A stretch of 64,000 nt of DNA from Metallyticus violacea (taxonomy: Eukaryota; Arthropoda; Insecta; Mantodea; Metallyticidae). Below, in pieces: positions 12,630 through 25,754 of this stretch; position 1 is the first letter of the stretch, and the number at the start of each line of letters is the position of its first letter. The DNA lies in NCBI GenBank assembly GCA_030762175.1, contig CM060838.1:16723501-16787500 (forward strand), written 5' to 3'. A program made the translations under genes and the position numbers. The notes under the pieces were generated by a model that made no database searches, was not told the origin of the DNA, and saw only the letters and a list, made by a program, of their open reading frames with translations.

Positions 12630-14793
12630 CTGTAACAAGATAAACATTGCTGAAAATTTAATAGTAAAATATAAATATAAAATTTATCAGCCAGACCTTC
12701 TGCTCTTTTTCATACATAGTACATATTGTGTGGAGATCAACAATGTTAGATATTTATGCAATAGTTCGTCAATTAGTTACCCGATATACTGTGACTTTTT
12801 TTTTTTTTATTTTCGAGTAGTATTAGGTACACCATCGCATATAAATGTTTTAATATTAAATAATATTCTGATATTACATATTTTAATATGTATTTTGTCT
12901 TTTAATTACATAAATATGTACATATTTTGCATCTTGTTATTGCATATAAATCAAGGCCCTAGTAGTAATATAAATAAATTAATACATAAAAAGATGAGAT
13001 AGCAAGAGATTTACACTCTAAAAATAATATAAAATTATCCTCGAGACAAACTATAAAGCGTAATTTTCTTAATGGATCAGGGATAAGATGTAATGCTTTT
13101 ACTTTAATTAATAGCCACTACAGCAAATATCCCAGCTTAATCTTTTTCATCTCGCACTGTACAACTGTATGTTGTTGAGATTTCGATTTTATGGTTCTAT
13201 AACTTCATTCTGACGAACCGTACCATTGCTGACGCAGATATATGAATGGAGTGAACACAATAATTAAAAATGAGAGTGAATGGCAAATATATAAACACAT
13301 GTATAGCCCTATACGTTTTTAAATGACTGTACAAAGTCTTATTTAGAATTGAAACATATACATATAAATCTATTTATAGATCCAAAATTAAAGCGAAACG
13401 CATCTGTAATCTCTAGCCAGTATTAAAATGGTTTAATACAGCACAATAATTCTACATTAATAACAATAATAACAGTTGTATGATTATTACGAATATATTA
13501 TTCCAGCTGACTCCAGTTTACGCAACAATCAGATCGTGGAGAATTTAAACGCTATTCACGTTTCATCGCACTCCTACCAAACTATTCACCCACAAACGAC
13601 AACAGGGAGAGATCTACTGCGGATAACTAGTAATTAACAAATTCCTTTACAGGGAGTACATAGAAACTATCCGACTCTTAAGACAGCTGCCTTAACAGTG
13701 AAAATGACTACTTGTAGACTTAAGTGGTAGATGAATGTATATATTTTGTAAGCGTGTGGGTAAGCTAACAATAAAATGTATTCATGTTTATTTGAACTAC
13801 ACATACTAACATCGTCATATTATTAGCATGAAAAAACAAAGTGACAGTGAAAAGCTACCATCATTTACTTTCTTTTGTTTTATGTTATTACTTTTATAAG
13901 TTACTTTTTATTTTAGAGTTATTTTTACATTATAATTGATAATCAATTTACAATTACTGGTTTAAATGCCCATTAAAGTTTGCAACAATTCAGCAGTGCT
14001 GCGTAAAATGAAAACATACAAATGATATAATACCTCTTAGTTAAAGCTGTACCATTTGTTTTAATTTGATGACTGCAATACGTGTATAGTACACGTCAGT
14101 CACGCCAACTACACAACACTAATGTAATCGGTCATTGCAGTGAGCAGGAATTGCTCAATCTCTTATAGAATATTAGAAACGTTTTCTCGGGGCTGGTTCA
14201 TTTAACAGCAGTACAGTTTATGAAGCAGTGAACGTCAAACTGCATGGTGGTCACAAGGAAGGTAGGCTGCTACTATGAAGATACGTCATAGCAAAACTAG
14301 GACGTGAAATACTCGCTTAGACTAATGCAGGGAGACCAGCCCACACTTCGTGCTAAATGCTACAGACAGCACATGCAAAATATAACACCAACTTTCTGCG
14401 CTGCATGGGTGAAAAGAGGATTCAGAGGAATTGATGTGGCTTCAATATGGCAACGAGAATAAAACAAACGTACGGAAAACGGTAATAATGTTAGAAGCTA
14501 TCAGTAGGCAGGATATCGAGGCACAGCATAACACTAAAGTCTCATTGAGCCTATCCAATGAAATGAAATTAATCTGAGGTGAAGATATGCTCGTTCTAGG
14601 AAGAAAGATAAGATCAGGAATGACCTGGTTTAGACTGGGAGGTTAGAAAGCTTAAATAAATAAAAAAAAAAAAAAACGAACAGTTAATTCTGCTGGGATA
14701 TTTGCCCATTTTGTGGAATGTATGAGGAATGGTTCATAGGTACATATTCTGGTCTAATGTACCCACTGAGAGCAACTGAGGAAAATGCTGTTT

Positions 14794-14825
<32 letters not shown>

Positions 14826-16340
14826 CATTTTCCTAACCAAAGTGCGCGAAACAAAACAAGTGCGTGAAACAAAATATTAGTCTTTTTTTTATTAGCATGG
14901 AACAATTAATGTTGACCCACTATAACCTTAATTTTACAGCAGTTATTTTATAAATTAGTAAAAAAGAAGTATATTATGTATGGTGTGAAACTGAAGCGCA
15001 CACAGTTCCAAATTTCATTATATGCCTTTACGAAGTGCAGTTAATAAAGGGCGTGGCTTGCTTTATCTTCAGATTTAATACCTATGTCTTATTTTTGGAA
15101 TGCCTATTTTTAAATATACAGTTTTTAAATAAAACCCGTTGCTTTTTGCATCATATGAGTACAGAATTACACGTTTCCGTTGATTTCTTCAAACTGTGCA
15201 ATTATTTATTTGAGGGTGCCTGAACAGCTGATTAACACTACTACTTCCATCATTATTTCTATTTATTTTATTACTTGTATAACGTACTTTATTAACAACG
15301 ATAAAACTATTTACTCGATTTTCCAGATTTATTCTTAGCAGCAGCAATTTCTTTGAAATTCCTGATCAAATTCTCATAGTTATGAATAGAATGTGAATGT
15401 TCTCTTAAATTGTTAAGCGTTTACATTTTTCAAACCTTGGTAAGATTTCTGTTGATTTTATTGGGGTCAGCTGTATCCTAATTTAAGGGCAAAATCATAA
15501 CTTGCCATTTACAATTCCTGAACCATGGATATTTTAACCAACGAAGTCGTAGCTACAGAATGACATTAAATAAATACAAACAAACGAATAAATAATAAAT
15601 ACAAAAATGAAAATATAAATAAATAATAAATACCAACCCTAAATAATTTAAACTGAATTATTATGGGCTACTTCTTTTAGATATTTTCTAAAGCACACCA
15701 TTGCTGTCATTGCAGACTTATCCAAATCTGTACTGCACAAGATATTTACCAAAATTTTCCGTGTAACATTTTAATATTTTAGGTTTTTTGTTATTGCAGA
15801 AATATATATTAGTTGTGAAAGGATTGAGTATACTAGTTACTGATTAGGTTGCTATAATTTTTGCTTACAGTTTTTTATATTCTCTCACATACAGTGCATA
15901 TGATTTTACGACCTGTTTTTTTATTTACTACTTCTATTGTTTTTCGTTTGCTGTACACTCCTATATTCTTTTAGCTTCAAGGTCATCCATTCAAACATGC
16001 GCGTAGTCTCTTATCAATTAAAATAGTCATATAAAATAGTATTTTGTGCAACCTAACCCACTGTGAAAACATATTTGTAAAGACCGAGACTTAATATACA
16101 TTTCTTTTGCAGAATATTCAGAACTATCTCTTACTATTTTAGAGAGACCGACGTAAAATCACTGGATGTAATACAAATATGCATGCATACTGGCTTATTA
16201 AAATTATAATAAAATACGTTATACATTTTCAAACGTCTTTACTTACTGATATAGATTGTTGCACAAATATATAGTCACCATTGTTGAGTTATTAGATATT
16301 GAACATAGCAGATGTTATGTTATTAGTTAAGGTTACATAC
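12630..16340 (-). other. Whirlin last intron (3.7 kb)
   Basis: The intron begins GTATGT after 16341 and ends TTACAG before 12629, phase 1. It contains no recognisable exon. Contents are AT-rich unique sequence, the poly(A) tract with flanking inverted repeat at 14779-14834, and a weakly GC-richer, probably transposon-derived stretch at about 14090-14700 that I cannot classify. Confidence 0.75.
14779..14834. repeat. Poly(A)30 flanked by inverted repeat
   Basis: An uninterrupted run of 30 A (14795-14824) is bracketed by AGGAAAATGCT (14779-14789) and its exact reverse complement AGCATTTTCCT (14824-14834). A second A-run of 14 lies upstream at about 14662. A retroposon tail or an expanded hairpin loop could explain it. 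Confidence 0.8.
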
Positions 16341-16419
16341 CCTCTACTTTCTGCCCGTCAACTTCTAGAATGAGCTGTCCCACTTCGAGACCCCCAGCTT
16401 CGTATGCCGCACCATTTTC
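16341..16419 (-). CDS. Whrn (dysc): Whirlin internal exon, PDZ3 middle
   Basis: A 79-nt exon with acceptor TTTCAG (16420 upward on the minus strand) and donor G|GTATGT (16335-16340). It enters in phase 0 and leaves in phase 1. It encodes ENGAAYEAGGLEVGQLILEV then DGQKVE plus the first base of a Gly codon. This is the PDZ segment with the A-x-x-x-G-G-L-x-V-G-D/Q-x-I-L-x-V-D/N-G signature covering alpha-A and the following strands. The usual Asp of the VGD motif is Gln here, as in whirlin-type third PDZ domains. It lies 3.6 kb upstream of the next exon and 3.5 kb downstream of the previous one. Confidence 0.92.
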
Positions 16420-17713
16420 CTGAAATGTAACATTAGAATTAAATCAGTTGTTTTGGGGAATATATAAACGCTGACTTGCAGCCCTTTACAATACAGCTTA
16501 TTGGCGTGGAAAGATACTAAGAAATATAATATTTGGTTAAAATATTTATATTACAAGGGCTGAAAAAATTAATGACAACAAATTCATAAGCATTCAACCA
16601 TTTATTATAGATTCTGGGGACTTATACATTTCATCCAATTTATAACCCACTGTCACTTTTGGAAGGCTGGTGTTTTATCTGAGAAGGAGCACTCCACTGA
16701 CACGGGTAATCAATATTTAACTCTTTCACATATTCTTTCCGCAAAAAATAATGCCGTGCATTTTTATATATTAAAGGTCAAAATAATTATATTTAAAAGT
16801 GATTATTTTATATTTAAATTCTTCTAATCTTTCCTTAGCTTTAAAATAAACCTAACTTGAAGAGTCTATCTTAATTAAAGCAAGCTAGGAATTGTTTTTG
16901 TTGACCTTGCATGGAACCTTTTTAACATTTGTTTTTTATGTTGGTAACTGTGTTATATAAATAGCATGTATTGCTGAAGGATAATCTTTTATATACGCAA
17001 ATTACTTAAGTTCCTTACCATCTTACATAATTTCTCGAAAATCTGGGATGGTCAGGTTGAAAAGTTTATTTTTTGTGATGATTTGACATGGAACAACTCT
17101 AATACGACAAAAGCTAATAAAATAACACTATTCCTTATTTTAAGTACCCCCAAAAGTAGATATCCGTTAGAATTAAATCAGCACATCATGAGAATTATGC
17201 ACGAAATGTGCCTTTCGACGAATGATCATTATCACTTGACCAAAAGTCAGGCCTATTGTTATTCAGGTAAAAGGTGAACATTTTGAAATTTACTTTAAGT
17301 TAATGAAAACGGCTGAGTGTCATAGGTGAACCTTAAAAGCTTGGAAACCGAGCACTTTCGAACTCAGTTGAGGAACCCATTCCTAAAGCTATGCCGTACA
17401 TGTTTTAACATGCTGTATATTTTGGCGGCTTCCTTCCCGCTTCGTTGTATAGAGTTGGCAGTTATGATTCTTTAGTTTTCTCTGTTATTGTTTGTTTAAA
17501 TAGTTTAAATTACTAATACATAGGCTAATTTTGTATTCAATAACGACAATTAATCACTTTTGCGTCGATTTGATCAAAGGAGAATGACGGATGTGTTACT
17601 AACAATGATACAAAAAAGAGAAAAAGGAAATTGTTTCCAACATATTGTAAACAATAGACGTATGTATGTTTGAATGAGTGATAGCCATCTAATGTTTATG
17701 GAACTGTTTTATT

Positions 17714-17714
<1 letters not shown>

Positions 17715-17757
<43 letters not shown>
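17715..17757. repeat. (TAT)n microsatellite
   Basis: About 14 pure TAT units. The poly-tyrosine frame over it is spurious. Confidence 0.95.
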
Positions 17758-18580
17758 GCAATCTTGTATTTTACATATACCATATTGAAGCATTGTTGAA
17801 TTATAAGAGAATAGGGATCAATTTCAAGTCTATATCATATTTAGAATTGTTATTTAATATAAGAAGTTGGTCAAAAACCGTATTTTGGTTAGTTAATACT
17901 TTAGCAGTTACATTCCTAATTGGTGCTAACTTCACTGCACAGCCACCAAGGTGGTAAATTGGTTCATCCTTTGCAAAATTCTATAGTAAACCTGATGCAG
18001 TGTTGATATTGAGTTGCTCATGTGTAATTCAAAACTGCTGGAGAATTTGTAGCTGTAACTGCGAGTTACATTAATGTATCAAATACACTGTTATTGCAAA
18101 TAGAAACTTAAATGACCTGTTATTTAATAGCAGTGGAAATGTGTGACATTCTGTATAGGATAGGCTGAGATGTGGGATGTCAAAATTATTGGAAAATCTA
18201 AATTATGCTAAAAATACCACGAAAATGGTATTTTCATAAAACATTTTCATGTTCAAAACGAGACAAGCGACTCACTAATGTAAGTAATAGTTAAATTAAA
18301 ATACATTAAATATGTTAAAGGTAGCATCCTACCTCTATACAAATAGTTCATGATTTGAAACTTATGAATATACATAGATATTTAGTTGGGAATGTTATTC
18401 TGCATTTGCTCACATTGACACCACTACGATTTCCGTTCGTAGGCATGGCCTTAATGTATGATTACCGTTTCTGCATGTGACAGGTTCCATTGTCAGCGTG
18501 TTTTCAAATATATTTCAAATAATTAAAGATTATGAGCCAAAGTTAACCTAGTACGAGAGCCTTGCCTTGCAGGGATGATA

Positions 18581-18653
18581 CTGCCTCATATCATTATCAT
18601 CCTATACCGTCTATGATGCCACAGTAATAAAAATGGGCGTTAAACACTATTTA
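18581..18653 (+). mobile_element. SINE-A 3' tail fragment
   Basis: It ends in AAAATGGGCGTTAAACACTA, preceded by TATGATGCCACAGTAATA. These correspond to the GGTGCCTCTGTAGC..GGGCGTTAAACA tail of the full SINE-A at 33961-34230. The 5' part is missing or too diverged to see. Confidence 0.6.
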
Positions 18654-19972
18654 AAAATTATCAACAACATCAATCTAGCGTTAGTTGTTTTCTTGTTGAA
18701 TTGTTTGTGGCATTTATTTAGCTATTAAATATGTAATATCCTGCAAGAAGAAAAGCTGTAAAGAACTGTCTTATTACTTGAAAAACTTTGAAAATTTTTA
18801 CAAAAGTATAGTGCGTGGAATTATTCAAAATGTTATATTTATTTCAATAAAAATTAAAGCACCATAATCATTCAACTTACAAGGTTTAGGCTTAAGGTCT
18901 GTCGTGTTTTGCTGAACCATATGAATCAACAAAAAATTAAAACAATATTATAAAACTCAAGAGTAATAAGAATTAGTGAATAATAGAAATAAACAATTGA
19001 ATAGTAAAACTAATCATTTAAATGCATGTCCTTAAAAAAGTAACATTTCAGATAAATCTAAGAACATAAAACTTCACAAATTTTTATATTAATGTGAAAT
19101 TAGTTTATAATTTATTAATAAATGTGCCCAAATACTCTTTAAGTTAGTGAAGCACACTGCTGAATTATTATTTATTTTGATCTTTTATTAAAATACATTC
19201 ATATATCTTTATTATACTACATTTAAATAGCACACCATATTAAAAATAACACCAATTTCATGGTAGTTGTAAATGGTAAAAAATGTTGATAGAAGTGTTT
19301 AATTGGTTGTAATAATGAAAACCAAGCTTATCTTAAAGTACTGCTCTGCACAATTGGTAAGGATTAAAAAACAATAAATTACATGCTAATTATACTAATT
19401 AACTAAACTTTACCTACTTCTTGAAATTAATATCCATATTCATTGATCATCCTTAAAAAAAGCATATATCGAATCATGGTAAGTGAAACTTGGTTAATTG
19501 ATACAACTTTTAAGCATTATATAATAATCATTAATGTACATAAGTTTTAATTTACTTCAGTTCCTTAACTTGTTAAAAATGACGTTGGTATTGGCAAAAT
19601 GCAATGCATACTTTATTCTTCAATTAATTGCAGTAGGTTACAATAATTATTATTTGTGATAAGACGTTTATAAACACACTTACATCCTAATAGTGTTAGT
19701 ACACTAATTTAAAGTGCTTCAATTTGAATCGCAATAAATGACAAGGCAATTTAGATTAATGCCACGAAACACATAGAATATATTTTCTACATGCTTATAA
19801 CTGATAAAACACTTTACTTATAGTAAAAAAAAAAAAATGCCAAACCTGAATGAAACTGTCAAATGAAAATATTGTTGTACTTTTCTTCGCTATTGTTTAC
19901 CAACCGACAGTAAGAAACATTCGATATGCTCATGCAAGTGCTTAGTAATCAAATGCAAGACACAATACTTAC

Positions 19973-20104
19973 GTGAATATTGATAATGCGCGGCAAGGGA
20001 TGTTTCGTATTGGCTCCACCCTCGATGGCTATTCCAAGTATGGGCTTCGTTTTCTTTACGGTGATCCGCAAATTACCCTGCTGGTCTGGCACAACCAATG
20101 CTCC
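19973..20104 (-). CDS. Whrn (dysc): Whirlin internal exon, PDZ3 N-terminal part
   Basis: A 132-nt, phase 0-0 exon of 44 codons with acceptor TTTTAG and donor CAC|GTAAGT. It encodes GALVVPDQQGNLRITVKKTK then PILGIAIEGGANTKHPLPRI and INIH. LGIAIEGG is the carboxylate-binding loop and beta-B strand of a PDZ domain. The run GGAN-T-K-x-P-L-P-R-I is, from memory of the family, diagnostic of the third PDZ of whirlin and its close relatives. With the next two exons it builds a full domain of about 90 residues. Whirlin is a scaffold of stereocilia and ankle-link complexes in vertebrates; its fly ortholog dysc controls BK-channel (slowpoke) placement and locomotor rhythm. PDZD7 is the main alternative, but it is less likely given the short C-terminus. 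Confidence 0.93.
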
Positions 20105-21389
20105 CTAAAACAATCAGTAAGTACTCTTTAGATGAGAATCAATGAGTTTGTTCCTCAATCTTTCTAAAACTCAAATATATCTCTCCCTTGTAGGTGTAAA
20201 CTTGTATAACTACATCTGCCAATTAACATAGTAAAGGTGACCAAAACAGTTCTGCCAGCTTTTTAGCGATGCAACAACTAAAGCTAAGGCTGGGACGAAT
20301 TGTTGTCAAAATTTAGACTGTTAAGCTGGTATTCGTAGTTGCAATTTTTCCTAGTGTCAGCCAATGTTTCGAGAAGAGCGGTTAAACATGAACGCTCCGG
20401 GATTGCATGCTGTATTAAACTGATAAACAATGCAACTTGTGACATGTCCTCACACCCACGCATGCCCGAGAGTGAATGTGTTTATATAATTGAAATGTTA
20501 ATAATAATAATTATTAAACATTATATAGCTTGTAGTAACAAGCAAGAACATTTCATGTACCAGAAAAATGTATTTGGCTACCTGAACGCATATCTCCATG
20601 ACGAGAGGGATACTTATAATGGCCCCAGCAATATGTCTCTCTATTGTGACAAATATAAGTGCATGCAGGTGTGCTGTATGAGTCGAATAATAGGTCTTTT
20701 GTATCTTTAGTTGCTAGAGATGCTCGGAAATTCGTTAAAGATAGAAAAGGAACAGGTGTTGGATATGACGTCATTACATCGAATGATCATGAACTCCCCA
20801 ACGAGGAATCAAAGAGTTGATTAATTTAAAGTGAGTACTTTCTAGAGCACAAGAACTTGACAATAATATTTTAATATTTTGAAGGCTCAGAATCAGTGGG
20901 CCCTATTCTGTGAACCGCTTGAGTTCTCATCAACATGTGGGGACACTTTGAAAATAGTATATAGTGGAAGACGAGGCAATCCCAGATACAGTACAGTAAT
21001 TCTATGAATGCAGTCCCAGAAACAGTAGAGTAGTATCCAGAAGGTAGTTCCAGATACATCCCCGGCTTGTTTACGCATTTTCTAGATTCAATGTCAGCAG
21101 TGTAGGCAAGTAAAAAATGAGAGGCACACAATGTAGTTTTAGGGTGGTAGATGCAATTTCAAGCAGCGTATGTAGCCTGTGGTGCTAATGTCAAAGAGAT
21201 AACGAACCAGGTGCCGACAACAAAGTGTCGGGTGAATTAACATTTCTAGGCGTTTAATGAAACACATTTTCGTGTGATGTGAACCCTCCTCCTTTCATTT
21301 CCCGCATCCCGTGACTAGGAGAGCAAAGCACAAAAGGCGATCCCGGAAAGACCCGGGGTACGAAGCGGGACCTCCGGGTAAATATCTAA

Positions 21390-22270
21390 CAACAGCTACG
21401 TTGACATACCTATTAAAACCGTTTCAAACTGCAGCGGCACGCAAAATATGCCAAGTTTTCGGTGCTAATGCTGTGAATGAACGGATGGTTCAAAGATGGT
21501 TTACGAAGTTTCATTAGGGCAACGAAACACTCGAGAATGAGTCACAAGCAGGAATACCAACAACAATGGATGACGAGGCTTGTTAACGACAATTGATGCG
21601 AACAACAGCCAGGTTTGTGAAGATGTGGCACAGAAATTCAAAGTCAGAGCAGAAATTACACGATCTCCGTCAATTAGGAAAAAGAATTAAACACAATGGA
21701 TGAGTTTCACACGAGTTGTCATTGGCTCATAAGGCTGCACGAGCTGATGCCTGTTTTGTATTGTCGGCACTAAGCAGAAAGACCCCTTTAAGACACTCCA
21801 AGACGCCGTCATTACCGGTTGGCAACCCATAAATAAATTCTCAAACAACCGAAATCACCACTGCACCAAAAGACTGAACTAGTGAACTACTGTCTGCAAT
21901 TGTTTACTATAACAAGCTGGAAGTGTCCATGAAAAGCTGAAAAATAAGGATTCTGCTCTCGTGAATCGCAAATGTTTTATTTTTTGCACGATAATGAAAA
22001 ACTACATACAGCTAAGATGACTGGTGAAACCATTCTCTACCTTGGTATGAGACACCATTGCACCCACCACATTCTTCAGATATTGCATCATCAGTGTATC
22101 ACCCCTTATTTTTTTTAACAATAACCTCCGAAAGTAGCAATCCGAATCTTTGCCGATCTGGAAACTGCACTCGATGAATTTTGTGCTTCTCGTCATAAGG
22201 AGTTCTATCCAAACTTAACTGTTAGTGTTTTATCACGTTGGTAGGTCTGCGATAGCGATGGGGACTATGG
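21390..22270 (+). mobile_element. Mariner transposase relic
   Basis: The N-terminal helix-turn-helix is readable from about 21413: FQTAAARKICQVFGANAVNE then RMVQRWFTKFH, followed after a stop by GNETLENESQAG (the usual G-[DN]-x-S-L-x-D-E-x-x-x-G linker). Later pieces in shifting frames give LRQLGK, a VSHEL box (usually VPHEL), the second catalytic block HDN at about 21995 (within FLHDNARPH in family members) and the C-terminal tail ending SDGDY near 22255. Order and spacing fit a mariner of about 345 residues, but stops and frameshifts break it throughout. Terminal repeats were not found. It is a dead copy in the whirlin intron, antisense to the gene. Confidence 0.8.
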
Positions 22271-24142
22271 TATATTTGTTATTAAAGCTATTATATTGAT
22301 CAAAATATAATATTTTCAAATGTCTGATTTGAAACCGACAAAACGTTTTGGTCACCCCGATAATCTAACTTATTAAAAGTATTTCTATCATTCAACATAG
22401 GATATTTCCAAGAACTAATTTAGATTTGCTCAAATTATTATTTATCCATTTTACGTGCTTTACTATCTGTACAAAACTTCAGTTATTTTATTCAAGTTCT
22501 TGACTAATTTCAATGCCTGTAGGTTTGAGTAGTTCATTTTTGCGAGAAGTAAATGTTAACTATGCAATGCAATTATTTCCACAGTCACGAATACATTTAC
22601 ATATAAACTGAAACATCGAGAAAAATGAGGTTTGGTCTACAGATTAATGCTATATATGGAGTCTTTTATTCACTTTTCATTCATAGGTTTTGGGTACTTC
22701 AATATTGCTTTACAATACACCTTTATTCCCAGAATTCCCTTTGTAAAGCTCCCCAGATTTGCAATTGGTGTATGTTTTGATTTTTCCCCCGCTATGCAAC
22801 ACTTAAAGAGTCAGGGAGTTAGGAATGGTACATGTTTAAAAGTTGTAAAAGTTCTTCAGCTCTAATGAAATCAGAAATTCAATCAAAATGCCCATCATAG
22901 ATGCAGTAGGTCTTGATTTTTTTACTTACTCGGCATGACATCAAAATCTTATACAAGGGATTCTTCCTCACAATTAGCTATCTTTATGCTTAACACTTTA
23001 GAAAAGGATATTTCTGAAACAAGCTTTCGAGTTTTCTAATCTGAAACCCAGGTTTCCGTCCTCAATTTCCAGTGCAGCTGTTTACTTATAGATTTGTTTC
23101 TTTGTCGTTGTAACAATACTTTATTTTTTTTTTGTTGTTTATTGTGTATACTGCGATTTGCATGAATCCATCTTGACATACAGATAAGGCTACTTGAGCA
23201 GCCTTATGTTTCTGAAATCGAAGACTTTTTACGAAAAAATTTAAACAATTTAAAACATACATATCTAGGGACCTGTGTTTATCGTTTTATTTTTATTAAT
23301 AAACATCTGTGTTTTTTTTTGAGTTTAAAGAATTTGTTAGAACATTGCCATAGAATTCACATTATCTTCCTTCATATTGCACCATAGTCACTCAAGACAT
23401 GAGAAGTAGTAGGAAACAAGAGGTCTTCCTCTAATAGGCTTCTTCTCTACAACAGTAGTTCCCAATCGTTTAATGACTGTAAATTCCCCTCATATTTCAA
23501 GTCAGTCACAGACCTCGTATTTTTTGAATGCTTTGGTGTTAAATAATGGAGGAAATTTTGTTTGGATATAACATATATAAAATGAGAAGAGAATACATAA
23601 AAGCTAATCTGAAACGTGAAAAAAGAAGACTCAAGAGCAGATAAGAAAATGTAAACGAAAGCAGATGTGGTTAAAGAAACGTCTTCTGTAGTCGTCAATT
23701 CCTGCTGCAAGAAGTAGAAAGAGAATAAAATTAGAATGTCACTCCTTTGTTTGCATACATACACAAAGTAGTAAAGAGTTATGCACAAAAGAGAGAAAGA
23801 TATAACCGCCTTCTGGGTTACTGCTATTTGCGTTTCTTGGGAGTCTCAACAGAAATGAATTTTCGAGAATAACATGCTCTGAGAGGGTTAATAAATGCGA
23901 CTAAGAGCTGGAAAATGAATGTGCACAAGATGAGGATCAAACATAAATTGACTTACCTTTTGGGAAGCAGTTCTTTTAAACATATTTTTATTTTCTCTGT
24001 TTTTTTCATTTCTTCAAATAATTTAATTTTATGTTTACAATACTCAGGAATGTTGCTTTCATGTAGTCACGATCCATGCTATTTAACAATTAAGAGACCA
24101 TTAATTGATTGCACTTTTTATTTTATTGTTACAGTTATTATG

Positions 24143-24426
24143 TCGGTCCTGGTGGTGTAGTGATAACCGTACTTGCCTACTAAACCCAAGATCTCAGGTT
24201 CAAACCCGACCTGGATCGATGGATTTTTTCGGGTGTATAAATCGTGAGTATGGGCTTCCTTCGGAAGAGAAGTAAAACTGTGGGTCCCGTGTCGTACATT
24301 TACGGCACGATAAAGAACCTTAAGCCTGAAAGAAGAGGCCTCTGAGCAAAATTTGTAGCCCTGAATTGAATGGGACGCTAATGACCTGAGATGTTAAAGA
24401 GCGTCCGTAAATAAACAAATCAAATA
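24143..24426 (+). mobile_element. SINE-B, full-length copy
   Basis: A tRNA-related head carries an A-box-like TGGTGTAGTGATAACCG at about 24151 and a perfect B-box GGTTCAAACCC at 24197-24207. The body contains GGATCGATGGATTTTTTCGG, GTGGGTCCCGTGTCGTA and GGCACGATAAAGAACCTTAA. The tail is AAAGAGCGTCCGTAAATAAA then CAAATCAAATAA. A 5'-truncated second copy lies at 34728-34945, about 85% alike by eye, which shows that it is dispersed. It would be transcribed by RNA polymerase III and mobilised by a partner LINE. No coding potential. Confidence 0.88.
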
Positions 24427-24532
24427 AGTTACAGTAATTATACACTTTTCTATTAATTAGCTTCCACAATTAATTAATTAATTATTTTTCCAAATAAGTA
24501 CTACTGAAAAAGCTTAATATACTTATATATAA

Positions 24533-25754
24533 TACGAGGGCATAAAATGATTGTAATTTTATTTTGTCAACAAACTTTTACTCATAATTTTGACGATATT
24601 TCCCAAAGTAGCCTCCGCTGGAAGCAATGCACATGTCCCAGCGTTTCTGATAGTTTTCAAAGACATATCGAAAATCATTTTTTGAAAATTCTTCAAAATC
24701 GCCTCCGCAGCCTACACCACAGCTTCTGTTGTTGCAAAATGCCTTCCACAAAGATGTTTTTTCAATTTGGGGTAAAAGAAAATGTCAAACAGGGTGAATC
24801 TAGGCTATATGGAGCGTGAGAAATGTACTTCAGTTAGTTTTTGTGTGACATTTAGCAACAACATTTGCAATATGTGATCGTGCGTTATCATTGTTCAGCA
24901 TTCAGCCTGCAGTACAGAAATGTGGCCTTTTGTGTATGATATGGCTTTGCAGAGTTTTCAGTACATCAATGTTGTATTTAACAGTTACAATTGTGTATTC
25001 AGGTGCGACTGCTGGTAAACCATTCCTTGAATATCGAACAATGTAATAAAAAGGTTGCCTCCGTTGAGAGGCTATCCCCTTTTCTTCATCTTCTTCTTTG
25101 TGTGTGTGTTGGCGACAAGATTTCCACACAACGCTTTGCTGTTTGCTCTCACAATCGAAATGACGTAGCCAATTTTTATCTTCAATTGCGTGCCATCCTG
25201 CACGAAAACGTCCTTTGATTCGGGAATCTGCAGCGTTAGACTCTACCATTAACAAACATGTCTCATTAAATTTTTCAATTACCAACATGTGAGTGTTACC
25301 CAGAAAAATTTTCAGAATTTCTGAAAGTGTTCTTAATGTTATTCGACAGTCCTCTCTCACAATGACAGCAGCGGTGTTAGTGTTTTCTTCCGTTAGAGCA
25401 CAAGCTGAAGCGTCTGGTTTACCTTCCTTTTAAATGATTGACTCGCATCTTTAAACATACTGAAGCATCTTCCAGCTGTGTTATAGGGAAGAATAATCTC
25501 TTTATATCTCTCGTGGGAATCAGATGAAGATTTGTTGTGACGAAAACAGAATTTCAGAACAGCATGTTGTTGGCGGAACTGAATATGTCTCAATTTGCAC
25601 ATTTCTCACAAGCGGGAATCATGTGACAACAATGAAACTAATACTACGATAATTACGCATTAATCTAACAAAATATTGTGAAGTTAAATTTTAGTGCGAG
25701 AAATTATGCTGTAAAAATTATGACCATTCTTTATTGCATTCAATAGTCCTCGTA
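24533..25754 (-). mobile_element. Mariner element with degenerate TIRs
   Basis: The ends read TACGAGG (24533) and CCTCGTA (25748-25754). The next 20 bases are only loosely inverted, and the length (1222 bp) is normal for mariner. On the minus strand the coding relic runs from RQQHAVLKFCFRHNKSSSDS (near 25590) through REDCRITLRTLSEILKIFLG and the first catalytic block IEDKNWLRHFDCESKQQS (consensus TGDETW..YD.ETK.QS; Asp kept, neighbours changed). The second block is NDNARSHIANVV after a stop. The C-terminus ends RWDMCIASSGGYF near 24605. Frameshifts occur between the N-terminal and central parts and in the last third. It is a dead copy. Confidence 0.85.

Larger units (their letters stand above)
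16420..19972 (-). other. Whirlin intron (3.6 kb)
   Basis: A phase-0 intron, GTAAGT to TTTCAG. It contains an ATT microsatellite and the 3' tail of a SINE-A copy. No exon is recognisable. Confidence 0.75.

Noticed and set aside
20339..20710. 123-codon plus open frame
   Set aside because: No family resemblance, no matching splice sites, and on the opposite strand within the whirlin intron.
24991..25218. Plus-strand open frame of 75 codons
   Set aside because: Antisense shadow of the minus-strand mariner relic.
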